Notes: generated from the sequence alone by a model not told the origin. 64,000 nucleotides of DNA from an uncultured Tenacibaculum sp. (GCF_947504135.1 NZ_CANNGG010000003.1:186001-250000); one strand, 5' to 3'. Positions 53,571 to 63,594 are shown, counted from the first letter of the stretch. Translations and numbers: made by a program.

Positions 53571-53673
53571 CAACAATTGCGGCTTTGTGTCCTGCGGACA
53601 CAACCGCGCAAGCATAAAAGTCGGTAATTTTAGCTATCTTAGTTTTTAACCAATCCGCAACTGATTGTTATAC
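53565..53673. repeat. attC-like imperfect palindromic element
   Basis: The left arm GTATAAC-AACAA-TTGCGG (53565-53582) mirrors the right arm CCGCAA-CTGA-TTGTTATAC (53655-53673). Inside, TTGTGTCC-TGC-GGACACAA (53585-53603) forms a second stem. The stop codon of the HTH gene lies within the left arm. The bulged arms, ~109-base length and placement at a gene's stop codon resemble integron attC sites or VCR-type repeats, but the canonical GTTRRRY core is not exact and no integrase is in the window. Confidence 0.5.
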
Positions 53674-53691
53674 AAAACCGTTAAAAAACGA

Positions 53692-53728
53692 AAAAACTCC
53701 AACTGCAAATTACAGTTGGAGTTTTTTT
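53692..53728. terminator. Bidirectional terminator before hutH
   Basis: AAAAACTCCAACTG, a short loop and CAGTTGGAGTTTTTTT. It serves the convergent HTH operon and hutH. Confidence 0.85.
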
Positions 53729-53745
53729 ATATCATTTATTGTTTC

Positions 53746-55251
53746 TTAAAACAACTCTTCTACTTCAATAGTTAAGTTATTAATAAAACTTTCTGCATTT
53801 TTAATATCGTTATGCAATACTCTATCGTCATTCACCATAGGTACATCTTCTCTAAACATCTCTACAAAAGAAGCTAAAAACTCAGAAGTATTATGTTCTC
53901 TAAAAGACAATCCTTGTGAAGCATTCATCAACTCAATAGCCAATACCGAGCATACATTGTCAATTACCTTTTTAGCTTTTACAGCTGCATTTGCTCCCAT
54001 ACTTACGTGATCTTCTTGTCCGTTACTCGATACAATAGAATCAATACTCGATGGTGTACAGAATTGCTTATTGGCACTTACAATACTTGCTGCTGTATAC
54101 TGCGGAATCATAAATCCACTATTCAATCCTGGGTTAGAAACCAAGAACGCTGGCAATCCGCGTAATCCAGAAATTAACTGATAGGTTCTTCTTTCAGAAA
54201 TATTTCCTAATTCAGCAATCGCAATTGCTAAATAGTCTAAAGCTAACGCTAACGGTTGTCCGTGGAAATTTCCTCCGGAAACAATAATATCTTCATCCAC
54301 AAACACATTTGGATTATCCGTTACCGAATTAATTTCAGTCACAAATGTTTTCTTTACAAACTCTAAAGTATCCTTCGTTGCTCCGTGAACTTGCGGCATA
54401 CACCTAAACGAATACGGATCTTGCACGTGCTCTTTAGGTTGCGCGATCAACTCACTTCCTGCTAACAATTCAGAAATACGTTTTGCTGTAGCTAACTGTC
54501 CGTTGTGTGGACGCACTAAATGAATTAACTCATTAAAAGGCTCTATTCTTCCGTCAAAAGCTTCTAACGAAGCAGCTCCAATAACATCTGATAAGTACGA
54601 TAATTTATACGCTTTTAATAAATTGTGCACTCCGTAAGCACTCATAAACTGAGTTCCGTTTAACAAGGCTAATCCTTCTTTAGATTGTAGGTTGATTTTC
54701 TCCCATCCAAACTTTGCTAATAACGCTTCTCCTGAAATTCGCTCTCCATCAACATATACCTCTCCTAAACCAATTAACGGTAACGATAAGTGTGCTAACG
54801 GAGCTAAATCTCCTGATGCCCCTAACGAACCTTGGGTATAAACTACTGGAAGAATATCGTTATTGTAAAAATCTATCAAACGATCAACTGTTGCTAATTG
54901 TACACCTGAATGTCCGTAGCTTAACGATTGAATTTTTAACAACAACATTAGCTTTACAATATCTTGAGGTACTTCATCACCTGTTCCACAAGCATGACTC
55001 ATTACTAAGTTTTCTTGTAACTGTTGTAAATTATCTCCGCTAATTTTCACATTACACAACGAACCAAATCCTGTATTAATTCCGTAAATAGGATCGCTAT
55101 GTGTTTGCATTTTCTCATCAAGGTACGTACGACATTTTTGTATCTTTTGTCTTGATTCTTCTGATAATGAAAGTTTTTTATTTAGTAATACAATACTATG
55201 AACATCTTCTAAACCTACTGGTTGTGAACTTATTATATGTGTAGTATCCAT
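53746..55251 (-). CDS. hutH: Histidine ammonia-lyase
   Basis: 501 residues, normal length. The self-forming MIO cofactor triad Ala-Ser-Gly lies in GSLGASGDLAPLAHL (near 143), with YGINTGFGSL near 57 and FHGQPLALALDYLA near 330. It converts L-histidine to urocanate and ammonia, the first step of histidine breakdown. No other hut genes are adjacent. MIO enzymes of the tyrosine type share this fold, so a tyrosine ammonia-lyase or aminomutase is the main alternative. Confidence 0.9.
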   Translation of the reverse strand: MDTTHIISSQPVGLEDVHSIVLLNKKLSLSEESRQKIQKCRTYLDEKMQTHSDPIYGINTGFGSLCNVKISGDNLQQLQENLVMSHACGTGDEVPQDIVKLMLLLKIQSLSYGHSGVQLATVDRLIDFYNNDILPVVYTQGSLGASGDLAPLAHLSLPLIGLGEVYVDGERISGEALLAKFGWEKINLQSKEGLALLNGTQFMSAYGVHNLLKAYKLSYLSDVIGAASLEAFDGRIEPFNELIHLVRPHNGQLATAKRISELLAGSELIAQPKEHVQDPYSFRCMPQVHGATKDTLEFVKKTFVTEINSVTDNPNVFVDEDIIVSGGNFHGQPLALALDYLAIAIAELGNISERRTYQLISGLRGLPAFLVSNPGLNSGFMIPQYTAASIVSANKQFCTPSSIDSIVSSNGQEDHVSMGANAAVKAKKVIDNVCSVLAIELMNASQGLSFREHNTSEFLASFVEMFREDVPMVNDDRVLHNDIKNAESFINNLTIEVEELF

Positions 55252-55350
55252 TTTAATATTTTTGAGGTGTACAAATAACCTAAAAAAAGATAAATTTTCA
55301 AGATCTTTTCTTATAAAAAAGTAGTAGTTTTTAAATTATATGTTAATTTC

Positions 55351-55381
55351 TTTGATTAAAACGTTAAAAAAAGTAACTTCG
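55351..55381 (+). promoter_or_regulatory. Promoter of the TlpA-like lipoprotein gene
   Basis: TTTG (55351-55354), 19 bases, then TAACTTCG (55374-55381), one base from consensus, 35 bases before the ATG. It is a good example of the ordinary promoter type here, in contrast to the regulon promoters that lack TTTG. Confidence 0.6.
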
Positions 55382-55416
55382 ACGCCTTGAACACCATATA
55401 TATTAAACGATAGAGA

Positions 55417-56805
55417 ATGAAAAAACTAGTACTTTTAGCCCTCATAGGAGTTACCATAATTTCATGTAAAAAAGAGGAACCACCTGTAAAAGACTATCTG
55501 ATTTTAACTGGTAAAGTTGAAAATTATAAGAAAAGAGATGTTACTTTATCTGGCTTTAATTTTGAAAAAAAGATAAAGTTTGACAAACAAACAGGCTCTT
55601 TTATTGATACAGTCAAAATTGATAGAGATGGTTATTACACCTTATTTTTCAGTAAAACACCTATTAACTTATACCTAACAAAAACAGAAGATGCTGGTTT
55701 AGTTTTTGACTATAAAAATGCAGACATTGTTAACTTTGAAGGTTCACATGCAAACATTAATAGTTATTTATTAGAAAAAAGAAAAACTTGGTTTGAAGTG
55801 CTAGAAAATGCGAATAAATACTTTGTTTTAGACGAAGAAAAATTCTTAGAAAAAACTGATGAGTATAAAGACGCAGTAACTGAACTTTCTATTTCTAAAC
55901 AATTACCTGCCGATTTCTTAAAGCAAGAAGTTAAAAATATTGATTACGAATGCTTAAGAAACTTATATAACTACACAGATTACCATATTACATTAACGGG
56001 TAATAAAGACTTTAAAGTTTCTGAAAACTTTCCTGACCCTCTAGAGAATTTCAACTTTAGTAATGATAACGATTATGTACATTCTTACTTCTACAGAACT
56101 ATGTTAGAAGATGAGCTTAACAAAATAGCTAAAGAAAAGAATAAAGAAGGTGAAGATTTATACTTAACTTATTTAGAGACTGTTCATACAGAAGTAACTG
56201 ACACAATCGCTAAAAATGATTTACTATATAAAAGTGCCCAAAACAGTATTACGTACACCAGTGACTTGAAAGAGTTTTATAGAAAGTTCATGGCGTACTC
56301 TACTAATGAAGCACATAAAAAAGAAATTACCAAAGACTACGACCTTTTAAAAACCACTGCAAAAGGGCAACCTGCTCCTAAATTTAAGGATTACGTTAAT
56401 TATAATGGCGGTACAACCTCTATGGATGATTTATTAGGTAAAGGTAAGTACTTATACATTGATGTTTGGGCTACATGGTGTGGTTTTTGTAAAAGAGAAA
56501 TTCCTTTATTAAAAAGATTAGAGCAAGAATACCACGGTAAAAACATTGAGTTTGTAAGTATTAATGTTGATGAAAAAGACAATGAGAAAAAATGGAGAGA
56601 GACTATTCAAGATAGAGAAATGACAGGAATACAATTAATGGCAGGTGATAGCCACTTACGCTTAGAATGGGCTCAAAACTTCTTAATAAAGGGATTACCT
56701 AGATTTATTATAGTTGATCCTGATGGAAATATTATAAGCCCTAATGCTCCTGCACCTTCTGAAGGAGAAAAATTAATCAACATGTTTGATGAATTAGGTA
56801 TATAA
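55417..56805 (+). CDS. Thioredoxin-fold lipoprotein (TlpA/ResA-like)
   Basis: 462 residues. Lipoprotein signal (LIGVTIISCKK, Cys near 17), a beta-rich N-domain like the DUF4369 domains of such proteins (TGKVENYKKRDVTLSGF), a helical middle part, and a C-terminal thioredoxin domain with the redox motif WATWCGFCKREIP near 353 and cis-Pro in KGLPRFIIVD near 428. Probably reduces or isomerises disulfides in the periplasm. Monocistronic, with its own promoter and terminator. Confidence 0.85.
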   Translation: MKKLVLLALIGVTIISCKKEEPPVKDYLILTGKVENYKKRDVTLSGFNFEKKIKFDKQTGSFIDTVKIDRDGYYTLFFSKTPINLYLTKTEDAGLVFDYKNADIVNFEGSHANINSYLLEKRKTWFEVLENANKYFVLDEEKFLEKTDEYKDAVTELSISKQLPADFLKQEVKNIDYECLRNLYNYTDYHITLTGNKDFKVSENFPDPLENFNFSNDNDYVHSYFYRTMLEDELNKIAKEKNKEGEDLYLTYLETVHTEVTDTIAKNDLLYKSAQNSITYTSDLKEFYRKFMAYSTNEAHKKEITKDYDLLKTTAKGQPAPKFKDYVNYNGGTTSMDDLLGKGKYLYIDVWATWCGFCKREIPLLKRLEQEYHGKNIEFVSINVDEKDNEKKWRETIQDREMTGIQLMAGDSHLRLEWAQNFLIKGLPRFIIVDPDGNIISPNAPAPSEGEKLINMFDELGI

Positions 56806-56826
56806 ATTTATCTACAACATAAAATA

Positions 56827-56861
56827 ACAAAGACCGCTAATTTTTATTAGCGGTCTTTGTT
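56827..56861. terminator. Bidirectional terminator
   Basis: ACAAAGACCGCTAAT, a short loop and its complement ending in TTTGTTTT. It lies between the convergent lipoprotein and AIM24-like genes. Confidence 0.8.
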
Positions 56862-56888
56862 TTAGTTTATATATTAATTTCAAAAACT

Positions 56889-57689
56889 CTAATACCTATT
56901 ATCTCCATCTAAAAGATCTCCTAAACCACCTAAAACACTTCCTTCTCCTCTATCACTTTTTCCTGTTTGAGGTGCCAAAGCCAATACTCTTCCAGCTAAT
57001 CGACTAAACGGTAACGATTGAATATATACGGTACCTGGGCCTTTAAGAGTTGCAAAGAACAAACCTTCACCTCCAAATATGGTGTTTTTTATTCCGCCTA
57101 CAAACTCAATATCATAATCAACGTCTTGCGTAAAACCTACAATACAACCTGTATCAACTTTCAAAACTTCACCTGGTTGTAATACTTTCTTTGCCATCGT
57201 ACCTCCAGCATGTACAAATCCGATACCATCACCTTCCATCTTTTGCATAATAAAACCTTCTCCACCAAACAACCCTCTGCCTAAACGTTTTGAAAACTCA
57301 ATTCCTATAGAGACCCCTTTAGCAGCACATAAAAAAGCATCTTTTTGACAGATAAACTTTCCACCAAATTCAGTTAAATCGATTGGAACAATCTTTCCTG
57401 GATATGGAGAAGCAAAAGAAACTTGTTTTTTTCCTTGACCTTCGTTCGTAAACACCGTCATAAACAAACTTTCCCCTGTTAAAATTCGTTTTCCTGCAGA
57501 AAAAATCTTTCCCAACAAGCCTTTCTCCTGATTTGAGCCATCTCCAAAAATGGTATTCATTCCTACACCAGAATCCATCATCATAAAGCTACCACTCTCG
57601 GCAACTACCCCTTCTTGCGGATCTAATTCTATTTCTACATACTGCATTTCTTCTCCAAAAATGCGATAATCTATTTCGTGTGCATTCAT
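56889..57689 (-). CDS. AIM24/TIGR00266 family protein
   Basis: 266 residues of glycine-rich beta-helix type: [20 protein letters not shown] near 20, [21 protein letters not shown] near 145, [15 protein letters not shown] near 190 and [16 protein letters not shown] near 225. These match the AIM24 family, whose bacterial role is unknown; membrane or stress association has been suggested. A related-function gene (DUF4442) lies 42 bases upstream on the same strand. Confidence 0.85.
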   Translation of the reverse strand: MNAHEIDYRIFGEEMQYVEIELDPQEGVVAESGSFMMMDSGVGMNTIFGDGSNQEKGLLGKIFSAGKRILTGESLFMTVFTNEGQGKKQVSFASPYPGKIVPIDLTEFGGKFICQKDAFLCAAKGVSIGIEFSKRLGRGLFGGEGFIMQKMEGDGIGFVHAGGTMAKKVLQPGEVLKVDTGCIVGFTQDVDYDIEFVGGIKNTIFGGEGLFFATLKGPGTVYIQSLPFSRLAGRVLALAPQTGKSDRGEGSVLGGLGDLLDGDNRY

Positions 57690-57731
57690 ATTTTTTAGTT
57701 TTATCTATTAGACATCAAAAACTGTAATTTG

Positions 57732-58208
57732 TTACGATTTTACTTTCAAACTCCATTCGTATTCAAATTTCGATACCGAAATTCCTTCCTTATTAAAACC
57801 TTCTGCAGCAACAATTACTGTTTGTCCTTCACCTGTTTCAATCGCTTTTTGAATCGTTTCTCTTATTAATTGCCCTTGGTTGCATTCAAAACGAATTTTT
57901 CCTGTTGCCTTTTTGGTAAAAGTCCCATTCATATTGGTTACTAACATCGAAATTTTTCTATTTGACGCTGCAATCTCTTTCATTACTAAAACTCCTGTAG
58001 CTAATTCAGACGCCATACCTTGCACTGCCCAAAACATCGATTTAAACGGATTTTGATTTACCCATTTGTAGGTAACTTTTACCTCAGCAGTATCATCAGT
58101 AAGTGATTTTAAACGTACTCCAGTAAAAAAAGCTGCCGGTAATTTAAAAAATAAAAAAGCATTAACTTTTCTAGGTGTAAACTTCATTTTTTCAGTATTT
58201 ACAGGCAA
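57732..58208 (-). CDS. DUF4442 hotdog-fold protein
   Basis: 158 residues. Hotdog/thioesterase-like layout with FKSMFWAVQGMASELATGVLV near 52 and VKVTYKWVNQNPF near 42, characteristic of DUF4442. It could act on acyl-CoA, but the catalytic residues of true thioesterases are not clear. Probably co-transcribed with the AIM24-like gene downstream. Confidence 0.75.
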   Translation of the reverse strand: MPVNTEKMKFTPRKVNAFLFFKLPAAFFTGVRLKSLTDDTAEVKVTYKWVNQNPFKSMFWAVQGMASELATGVLVMKEIAASNRKISMLVTNMNGTFTKKATGKIRFECNQGQLIRETIQKAIETGEGQTVIVAAEGFNKEGISVSKFEYEWSLKVKS

Positions 58209-58278
58209 TGTACGGCTTTTTATTCAATTAAATCACGAAACTCAAATGTTAAATTTTATTAATTTTTAGTACTATGCA

Positions 58279-58310
58279 TTGCATAATACCTTCTAAAAGA
58301 TATATATTTG
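58279..58310 (+). promoter_or_regulatory. Promoter of the DUF4870-PadR-PspC operon
   Basis: TTG (58279-58281), 21 bases, then a perfect -7 box TATATTTG (58303-58310), 32 bases before the ATG. Confidence 0.55.
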
Positions 58311-58341
58311 CATTGTAAAGTATTATATAATTCATTTTATT

Positions 58342-58770
58342 ATGCAACACAACAATCAAAATACCAATGCCTTTTTAATACATATATCTGCATTTGCAGG
58401 ATATTTATTTCCACTAGGAAGTATCATTACTCCTTTAATCTTATGGCAAACTTTAAAAGAGAGAAGTGCATTTTTAGATGAACACGGTAAAGAAGCCGTA
58501 AACTTTAATATTAGTTTCGGGTTATACATTTTTATAGTTAGTGCTTCTTTTATACCGTTCTTATTTAGAAATATATTCCACGGATTTAATGGAATTGACA
58601 TCGACTTTGGAGGGCATCATGGCTATGGAGGGATATTTGGCTTTTTGGGTTTTGCTTCGTTAGCAGGACTTATAGCACTGATAAAAATAGCATTGATAAT
58701 TATCGCTGCTATGAATGCTAATAAAGGCGAACAATATCACTACCCTTTTACAATAAAATTTATAAAATAA
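58342..58770 (+). CDS. DUF4870 membrane protein
   Basis: 142 residues with three or four membrane helices. The DUF4870 pattern is clear: HISAFAGYLFPLGSIITPLILW near 10-32, FLDEHGKEAVNFNISF near 40 and a C-terminal YHYPFTIKFIK. A Gly/His-rich loop (GGHHGYGGIFG) sits between helices. First gene of an operon with a PadR regulator and a PspC protein. Function unknown. Confidence 0.85.
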   Translation: MQHNNQNTNAFLIHISAFAGYLFPLGSIITPLILWQTLKERSAFLDEHGKEAVNFNISFGLYIFIVSASFIPFLFRNIFHGFNGIDIDFGGHHGYGGIFGFLGFASLAGLIALIKIALIIIAAMNANKGEQYHYPFTIKFIK

Positions 58771-58786
58771 CCATAAATCGCATTAC

Positions 58787-59131
58787 ATGAAGATAGAAAA
58801 CACAAAAGCGCAAATGCGTAAGGGTGTTTTAGAATATTGCATCTTATCAATCTTACAAAAAGGAGATGCTTATACCTCTGAGATACTCTCTAACCTTAAA
58901 AGTGCAGAAATGATTGTGGTTGAAGGAACCATATATCCGTTGCTTACCCGCTTAAAAAACGCAGGATTATTAAGTTACAGATGGGAAGAATCAACCTCTG
59001 GACCTCCAAGAAAATATTACGTACTCACCGAAAATGGCGGAATGTTCTTGAAAGAATTAGACAAAACATGGCATAATTTAGTAAATGCAGTAAACCAAGT
59101 AACAAGTACAAAATCAACTAAAGATGAATAA
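58787..59131 (+). CDS. PadR-family regulator
   Basis: 114 residues. Winged helix of the PadR type: QMRKGVLEYCILSILQKGDAY, VVEGTIYPLLTRLKNAGLLSY and the wing ESTSGPPRKYYVLTENG. Short C-terminus, as in PadR subfamily 2. It probably represses its own operon with the PspC gene. Overlaps that gene by eight bases. Confidence 0.92.
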   Translation: MKIENTKAQMRKGVLEYCILSILQKGDAYTSEILSNLKSAEMIVVEGTIYPLLTRLKNAGLLSYRWEESTSGPPRKYYVLTENGGMFLKELDKTWHNLVNAVNQVTSTKSTKDE

Positions 59132-61097
59132 GACAATAAATATAAACATAGGCGGATTTTTCTTCCACATAGATGAAACTGCCTATCAGAAATTAAAACG
59201 ATACTTAGACGCTATCGCTCGTTCGTTAAGTGATGATCCGCAAGGAAAAAACGAAATCATTGCCGATATCGAAGCACGTATTAGTGAATTATTATCAGAA
59301 AGAATTACAGACGCTCGCCAAGTAGTAAATGAAAGCGATATTGAAGAAATCATTGCTATCATGGGACAACCTGAAGATTATGCTGAAGCTGAAGAAGCGT
59401 ATAGCGAAAACACTTCTTACAACTATAAAAAAAACACTGCTAGCAAAAAAATGTTTAGAGATGGTGACGATAAGTTTTTAGGAGGAGTTTGTTCTGGACT
59501 TGGACACTATTTTAATATAGATGTTGTTTGGATTCGTTTAGCTTTCCTTATTTTAACCTTAGCTGGTTTCGGTTTTGGAATCATCGGATATATCATTTTA
59601 TGGGTTATTCTACCTGAAGCTAAAACGACCTCTGAGAAATTACAAATGGAAGGTGAAGCCGTAAACATTGATAATATTGAAAAAAAAATTCGTAATGAGT
59701 TTGAAAACTTATCATCAAAGGTAAAGGAAGGCGCCCATGATTTATCGGATAAAATTTCGAATGCTGATTACCAAAAGCTACGTAACCAAACGAAATCAGG
59801 ATTACAAGATTTTTTAGACACAATGGGTAAAATCTTACTAACATTATTCAAAGTGTTCGGTAAATTCATGGGCGTTTTATTAATTTTCATTGCAGGTATT
59901 ACCATCATTTCATTATTATTAGGTTTATTCTCTGTAGGAAGCTTAGAAATCTTAAATTTTGATGGAGACATGGTTCAATACCCACCATTCTTCTACGATT
60001 CAGTAATGCCTAAATGGTTATTAATGACCTTCTTGTTTTTCTTAATCGGTATTCCTTTTGTAGTCTTATTTATTTTAGGGTTACGAATTTTATCTCCGAA
60101 TATTAAAAAATTAAGCACTGCTACTATTTTAACCTTGTTCGGTTTATGGTTAATCTCATTATTAGCAATAGGCTTTACAGGAATAGAGTTTGCTACATCT
60201 CATGCTTATGATGGTACACATGTTACTAAACATAGTATTACCTACAATCAGCAAGAACCATTAAAGATTCGAGTTGTTAACGATGATAACATTCATTATC
60301 TACATAATTTACGAAATCGTGATAACGCTATGTTGGTAAATGTTGACGATAAAGAATTAAAGTATTCTAACAATATTAATATTGATGTTCGTAAGAGTGA
60401 AACTGGCAATGCATATATCGAAATTAAAAAAACATCAGAAGGAAGAAAGCGCAATGATGCAAACAATAATGCAGAAGCTATTCAGTACAACTTTAAAACA
60501 GCAAACAATACTATTGTTTTTGATGCCTTTTTTATTAGCGAATACAAGAACATGTGGAAAGATGAAGAAATTGATGCTATTTTATACATCCCTGAAGGTA
60601 CAACTGTATATTTTGAAGGTTCGTCTCGTAACTTTTTAGATGATGTAAAAAATGTTCAAAACGTATACGATCGTGATATGGCCAATCATCATTTTAAAAT
60701 GACTTCTAAAGGTTTTGACTGTTTAGATTGTGATGAAGAAGATAATAATAATGAAAATTCTGACGATTGGGATTCTGATAACGATGATGAAGTAAGTTTT
60801 TTATTTGACAGTACAATTAATGATGCAAAAGCTGAATTTATCATTTCTAAAAAAACTACTGAAGATGAACTTAACAAATTAATTAATTGGTTTGAAGATC
60901 GTAAAAACATAAACATAAACGTTGTCAGTTCTAAATTCAATAACAACAGAACAATTGATAAACTTGTTTTAGAAATAGACTGTAACGATGGACATGCAGG
61001 TACTATTACAATCGCTAACAACACACTAGATAACATCTCTAAAGGTTTCCGTAGATTGTATGATGAAGAGGGAGAATTAGCTTTTAAAACTTGGTAA
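59124..61097 (+). CDS. PspC-domain membrane protein
   Basis: 657 residues. An N-terminal helical domain of the HAAS/DUF1700 type (IARSLSDDPQGKNEIIADIEARI), a PspC domain near 112-170 (GGVCSGLGHYFNIDVVWIRLAF, cut here as GVCSGLGHYF), several further membrane helices (about 240-265, 295-318 and 333-355), and a long C-terminal periplasmic beta-rich domain with an acidic stretch near 540-556. Coupled to a PadR regulator, a usual pairing. Likely part of an envelope-stress response. Confidence 0.88.
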   Translation: MNKTININIGGFFFHIDETAYQKLKRYLDAIARSLSDDPQGKNEIIADIEARISELLSERITDARQVVNESDIEEIIAIMGQPEDYAEAEEAYSENTSYNYKKNTASKKMFRDGDDKFLGGVCSGLGHYFNIDVVWIRLAFLILTLAGFGFGIIGYIILWVILPEAKTTSEKLQMEGEAVNIDNIEKKIRNEFENLSSKVKEGAHDLSDKISNADYQKLRNQTKSGLQDFLDTMGKILLTLFKVFGKFMGVLLIFIAGITIISLLLGLFSVGSLEILNFDGDMVQYPPFFYDSVMPKWLLMTFLFFLIGIPFVVLFILGLRILSPNIKKLSTATILTLFGLWLISLLAIGFTGIEFATSHAYDGTHVTKHSITYNQQEPLKIRVVNDDNIHYLHNLRNRDNAMLVNVDDKELKYSNNINIDVRKSETGNAYIEIKKTSEGRKRNDANNNAEAIQYNFKTANNTIVFDAFFISEYKNMWKDEEIDAILYIPEGTTVYFEGSSRNFLDDVKNVQNVYDRDMANHHFKMTSKGFDCLDCDEEDNNNENSDDWDSDNDDEVSFLFDSTINDAKAEFIISKKTTEDELNKLINWFEDRKNININVVSSKFNNNRTIDKLVLEIDCNDGHAGTITIANNTLDNISKGFRRLYDEEGELAFKTW

Positions 61098-61158
61098 TCT
61101 CATAAACTGAAAAACTATGAATGATTTATTCGACTTCTTTTTTAAAGGTAACTTCTTC

Positions 61159-61623
61159 ATGAAAATAGTTACACTACTCTATACCTTATTGCTATCATGG
61201 GTAATGAACGGACAAGTACAAGAAATTCCAGATTACAAATCTGTTGATATTAAGTTACACAACGAAATTGTAAAAATGGATAGTATATACTTTAACGCTT
61301 ACAATACTTGTGACATGAAAACACAAGCCGATATTTTAAGTGATGATATTGAGTTTTTTCATGACAAAGGAGGTTTATCTACTTCTAAAAGTGAAATTAT
61401 AGCTGCTACAAAAAAGAATATTTGCAACAAGGTTAAACGCATATTAATTGAGGGAAGTATAGAGGTATATCCCATAAATAAATATGGTGCAGTGCAAATC
61501 GGATATCATAAGTTTTTCAACAATCAAGAACCAGATGCTAAATCGGTTCCTAGCAAATTCATTGCTATCTGGAAAAAAGATAATAATAAATGGCAAATGA
61601 CAAGAATTATTAGCCTTCATTAA
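61159..61623 (+). CDS. Secreted DUF4440 (NTF2-like) protein
   Basis: 154 residues from the ATG at 61159, which gives a signal peptide (VTLLYTLLLSWVMNGQ); the ATG at 61117 would bury it. The mature domain has the SnoaL/NTF2-like pattern: MDSIYFNAYNTCDMKTQADIL, SDDIEFFHDKGG and FIAIWKKDNNKWQMTRIISLH (shortened). DUF4440 proteins bind small ligands; the function is unknown. It lies 61 bases after the PspC gene. Confidence 0.75.
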   Translation: MKIVTLLYTLLLSWVMNGQVQEIPDYKSVDIKLHNEIVKMDSIYFNAYNTCDMKTQADILSDDIEFFHDKGGLSTSKSEIIAATKKNICNKVKRILIEGSIEVYPINKYGAVQIGYHKFFNNQEPDAKSVPSKFIAIWKKDNNKWQMTRIISLH

Positions 61624-61699
61624 AATATAGTTGACACTAACAACATTAGTTCATTGGTTAGCTAACTCCGATGACACTAATACTTGGTTTTATTAGTTA

Positions 61700-61729
61700 A
61701 GCCAAAGCTATACAGCTTTGGCTTTTTCT
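61700..61729 (+). terminator. Hairpin terminator
   Basis: AGCCAAAGCT, the loop ATAC and AGCTTTGGCT, followed by TTTTCTTT. Confidence 0.8.
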
Positions 61730-61790
61730 TTATATTAACCCCAATAATAAAAATACGAAAACCTATATATTTGTTTAAAACATTCCTTGC

Positions 61791-63251
61791 ATGAATTTAA
61801 CCATTGAAAATATTTTATTAATAGGGTCGGTTTTACTTTTAATAAGTATTATAGTTGGAAAAACATCGTATAAATTTGGGGTTCCTACTCTTTTACTGTT
61901 TTTAAGTATTGGAATGCTTGCTGGATCTGATGGTGTTGGTGGTATTATTTTTGACGACCCTAAAGCTGCACAATTCATAGGTATTGTTTCTTTAAATTTT
62001 ATTCTATTTTCTGGAGGTTTAGATACAAATTGGAAAGCTGTTAAACCTATATTAAAAGAAGGATTGGTACTCTCTACTTTAGGAGTATTACTTACCGCTG
62101 TTTCTTTGGGTCTCTTTGTATGGAATATTACCAATTTTACAATTTATGAAAGCTTACTACTAGGTGCTATTGTTTCTTCTACCGATGCTGCTGCAGTATT
62201 CTCTATTTTACGCTCTAAAAACTTAGCGTTAAGAGAAAATTTACGTCCTACTTTAGAGTTAGAAAGTGGTAGTAACGACCCAATGGCTTACGTACTAACC
62301 ATAGCTTTTTTAACGTTGGTTACCCATCAAGATCAAAGTTTAACCTCTATAATACCGTTATTTTTACAGCAAATGGTATTTGGTGCTATTGCTGGTTTTT
62401 TATTTGGAATGCTTAGTAAAAAAATAATAAACTCAATAAAGCTTGACTTTGAAGGGTTGTATCCTGTCTTGGTTATTGCTCTTATGTTTATTACTTTTTC
62501 TTTTACCGATTTTATAGGCGGTAATGGCTTTTTAGCTATTTACATTTGTGCTGTTTACTTAGGAAACCAAAACTTAATTCATAAAAAAACGATCTTAAAA
62601 ATGTTTGATGGATTAGCTTGGTTAATGCAAATTGTACTATTCTTAACCTTAGGATTACTTGTTTTTCCTTCACAAATTGTTCCTTACATAGGTATTGGAC
62701 TTGTTATTTCTCTCTTCTTAATTTTTATTGCTCGCCCGGTGGGAGTTTTTATTAGTTTACTTTTTTTTAAAATGAAGCTAAGAAGACGTTTTTATATTTC
62801 GTGGGTTGGTTTACGTGGCGCTGTTCCTATAGTATTTGCTACCTATCCACTTTTAGCAGGTATAGATAAAGCCAATATTATTTTTAACATTGTATTTTTT
62901 ATATCGGTTACTTCTATTTTAATACAAGGCACAACACTTAGTATTGTTGCAAAATGGTTAAATGTTGCTTTACCTGAAGAAACAAAGAAACTGAGTGCTA
63001 CAGATATGCTCTTAGAAGAAAATCCAAAAGCTTTAATGCAAGAAATTACAATAACAGAATCATGTAAGTCAGCAAACAAAAAAATTGTAGAATTAGATTT
63101 CCCTAAAAACGCCATTATAGCTTTGATAAAAAGAGATGGTAACTATATAACTCCTAATGGTTCAACTACGATAAATGCTGCTGACATTTTAATTGTTCTT
63201 GCTGATAAGCCTACTATTTTTAAAGAAATTAACGAAAGCCTTAAAAATTAA
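61791..63251 (+). CDS. CPA1-type K+ or Na+/H+ antiporter (NhaP2/CvrA-like)
   Basis: 486 residues. Twelve or more membrane helices (1-400), with GKTSYKFGVPTLLLFLSIGML near 24, the transport-site region LGAIVSSTDAAAVFSILRS near 125 and ESGSNDPMAYVLT near 158. A C-terminal TrkA-C/RCK-like domain follows (KIVELDFPKNAIIALIKRDG). It exchanges protons for K+ or Na+ across the inner membrane. A perfect -7 box, TATATTTG (61766-61773), lies just upstream. Confidence 0.9.
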   Translation: MNLTIENILLIGSVLLLISIIVGKTSYKFGVPTLLLFLSIGMLAGSDGVGGIIFDDPKAAQFIGIVSLNFILFSGGLDTNWKAVKPILKEGLVLSTLGVLLTAVSLGLFVWNITNFTIYESLLLGAIVSSTDAAAVFSILRSKNLALRENLRPTLELESGSNDPMAYVLTIAFLTLVTHQDQSLTSIIPLFLQQMVFGAIAGFLFGMLSKKIINSIKLDFEGLYPVLVIALMFITFSFTDFIGGNGFLAIYICAVYLGNQNLIHKKTILKMFDGLAWLMQIVLFLTLGLLVFPSQIVPYIGIGLVISLFLIFIARPVGVFISLLFFKMKLRRRFYISWVGLRGAVPIVFATYPLLAGIDKANIIFNIVFFISVTSILIQGTTLSIVAKWLNVALPEETKKLSATDMLLEENPKALMQEITITESCKSANKKIVELDFPKNAIIALIKRDGNYITPNGSTTINAADILIVLADKPTIFKEINESLKN

Positions 63252-63261
63252 TAATACTGTT

Positions 63262-63594
63262 TTCAGAGGTTTTAAAACACGCTAAAGGGAAACAATTGTC
63301 TTTTTAAATAACGGAACTGTAAGAGGATATTACACAAATCAGGAAAAATCAAGAAACCTTAAGTTCTAAAAGACAGCCTTTTTTTGATTTACTTGAAAAG
63401 TATAAACGTTACAAAACCTTATCGAAGCTTCTAAAAAAAAGAATTTGATAGTGTTACAAAATCTCCTGATAAATTATACAACCTGCTATTTGTTTACAAA
63501 CCCGAATGGATACAAAATATTCCTCAATATCATTTAGCATCATACTTAAACGTAACACCAGAAACGTTAAGTAGAATTAAAAAACGTATTTCTT
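63262..63594 (+). pseudogene. Crp/Fnr-family regulator remnant
   Basis: A fragment reading NNGTVRGYYTNQEKSR (near 63307-63355, sensor-domain beta-roll) is followed, after frame changes and lost sequence, by an intact C-terminal winged helix: YNLLFVYKPEWIQNIPQYHLASYLNVTPETLSRIKKRIS (split as YHLASYLNVTPETLSRIKKR). About 90 codons of the usual ~190 are missing. It is a decayed regulator directly upstream of an MBL-fold gene, echoing the arrangement at 20-1359. Confidence 0.7.
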
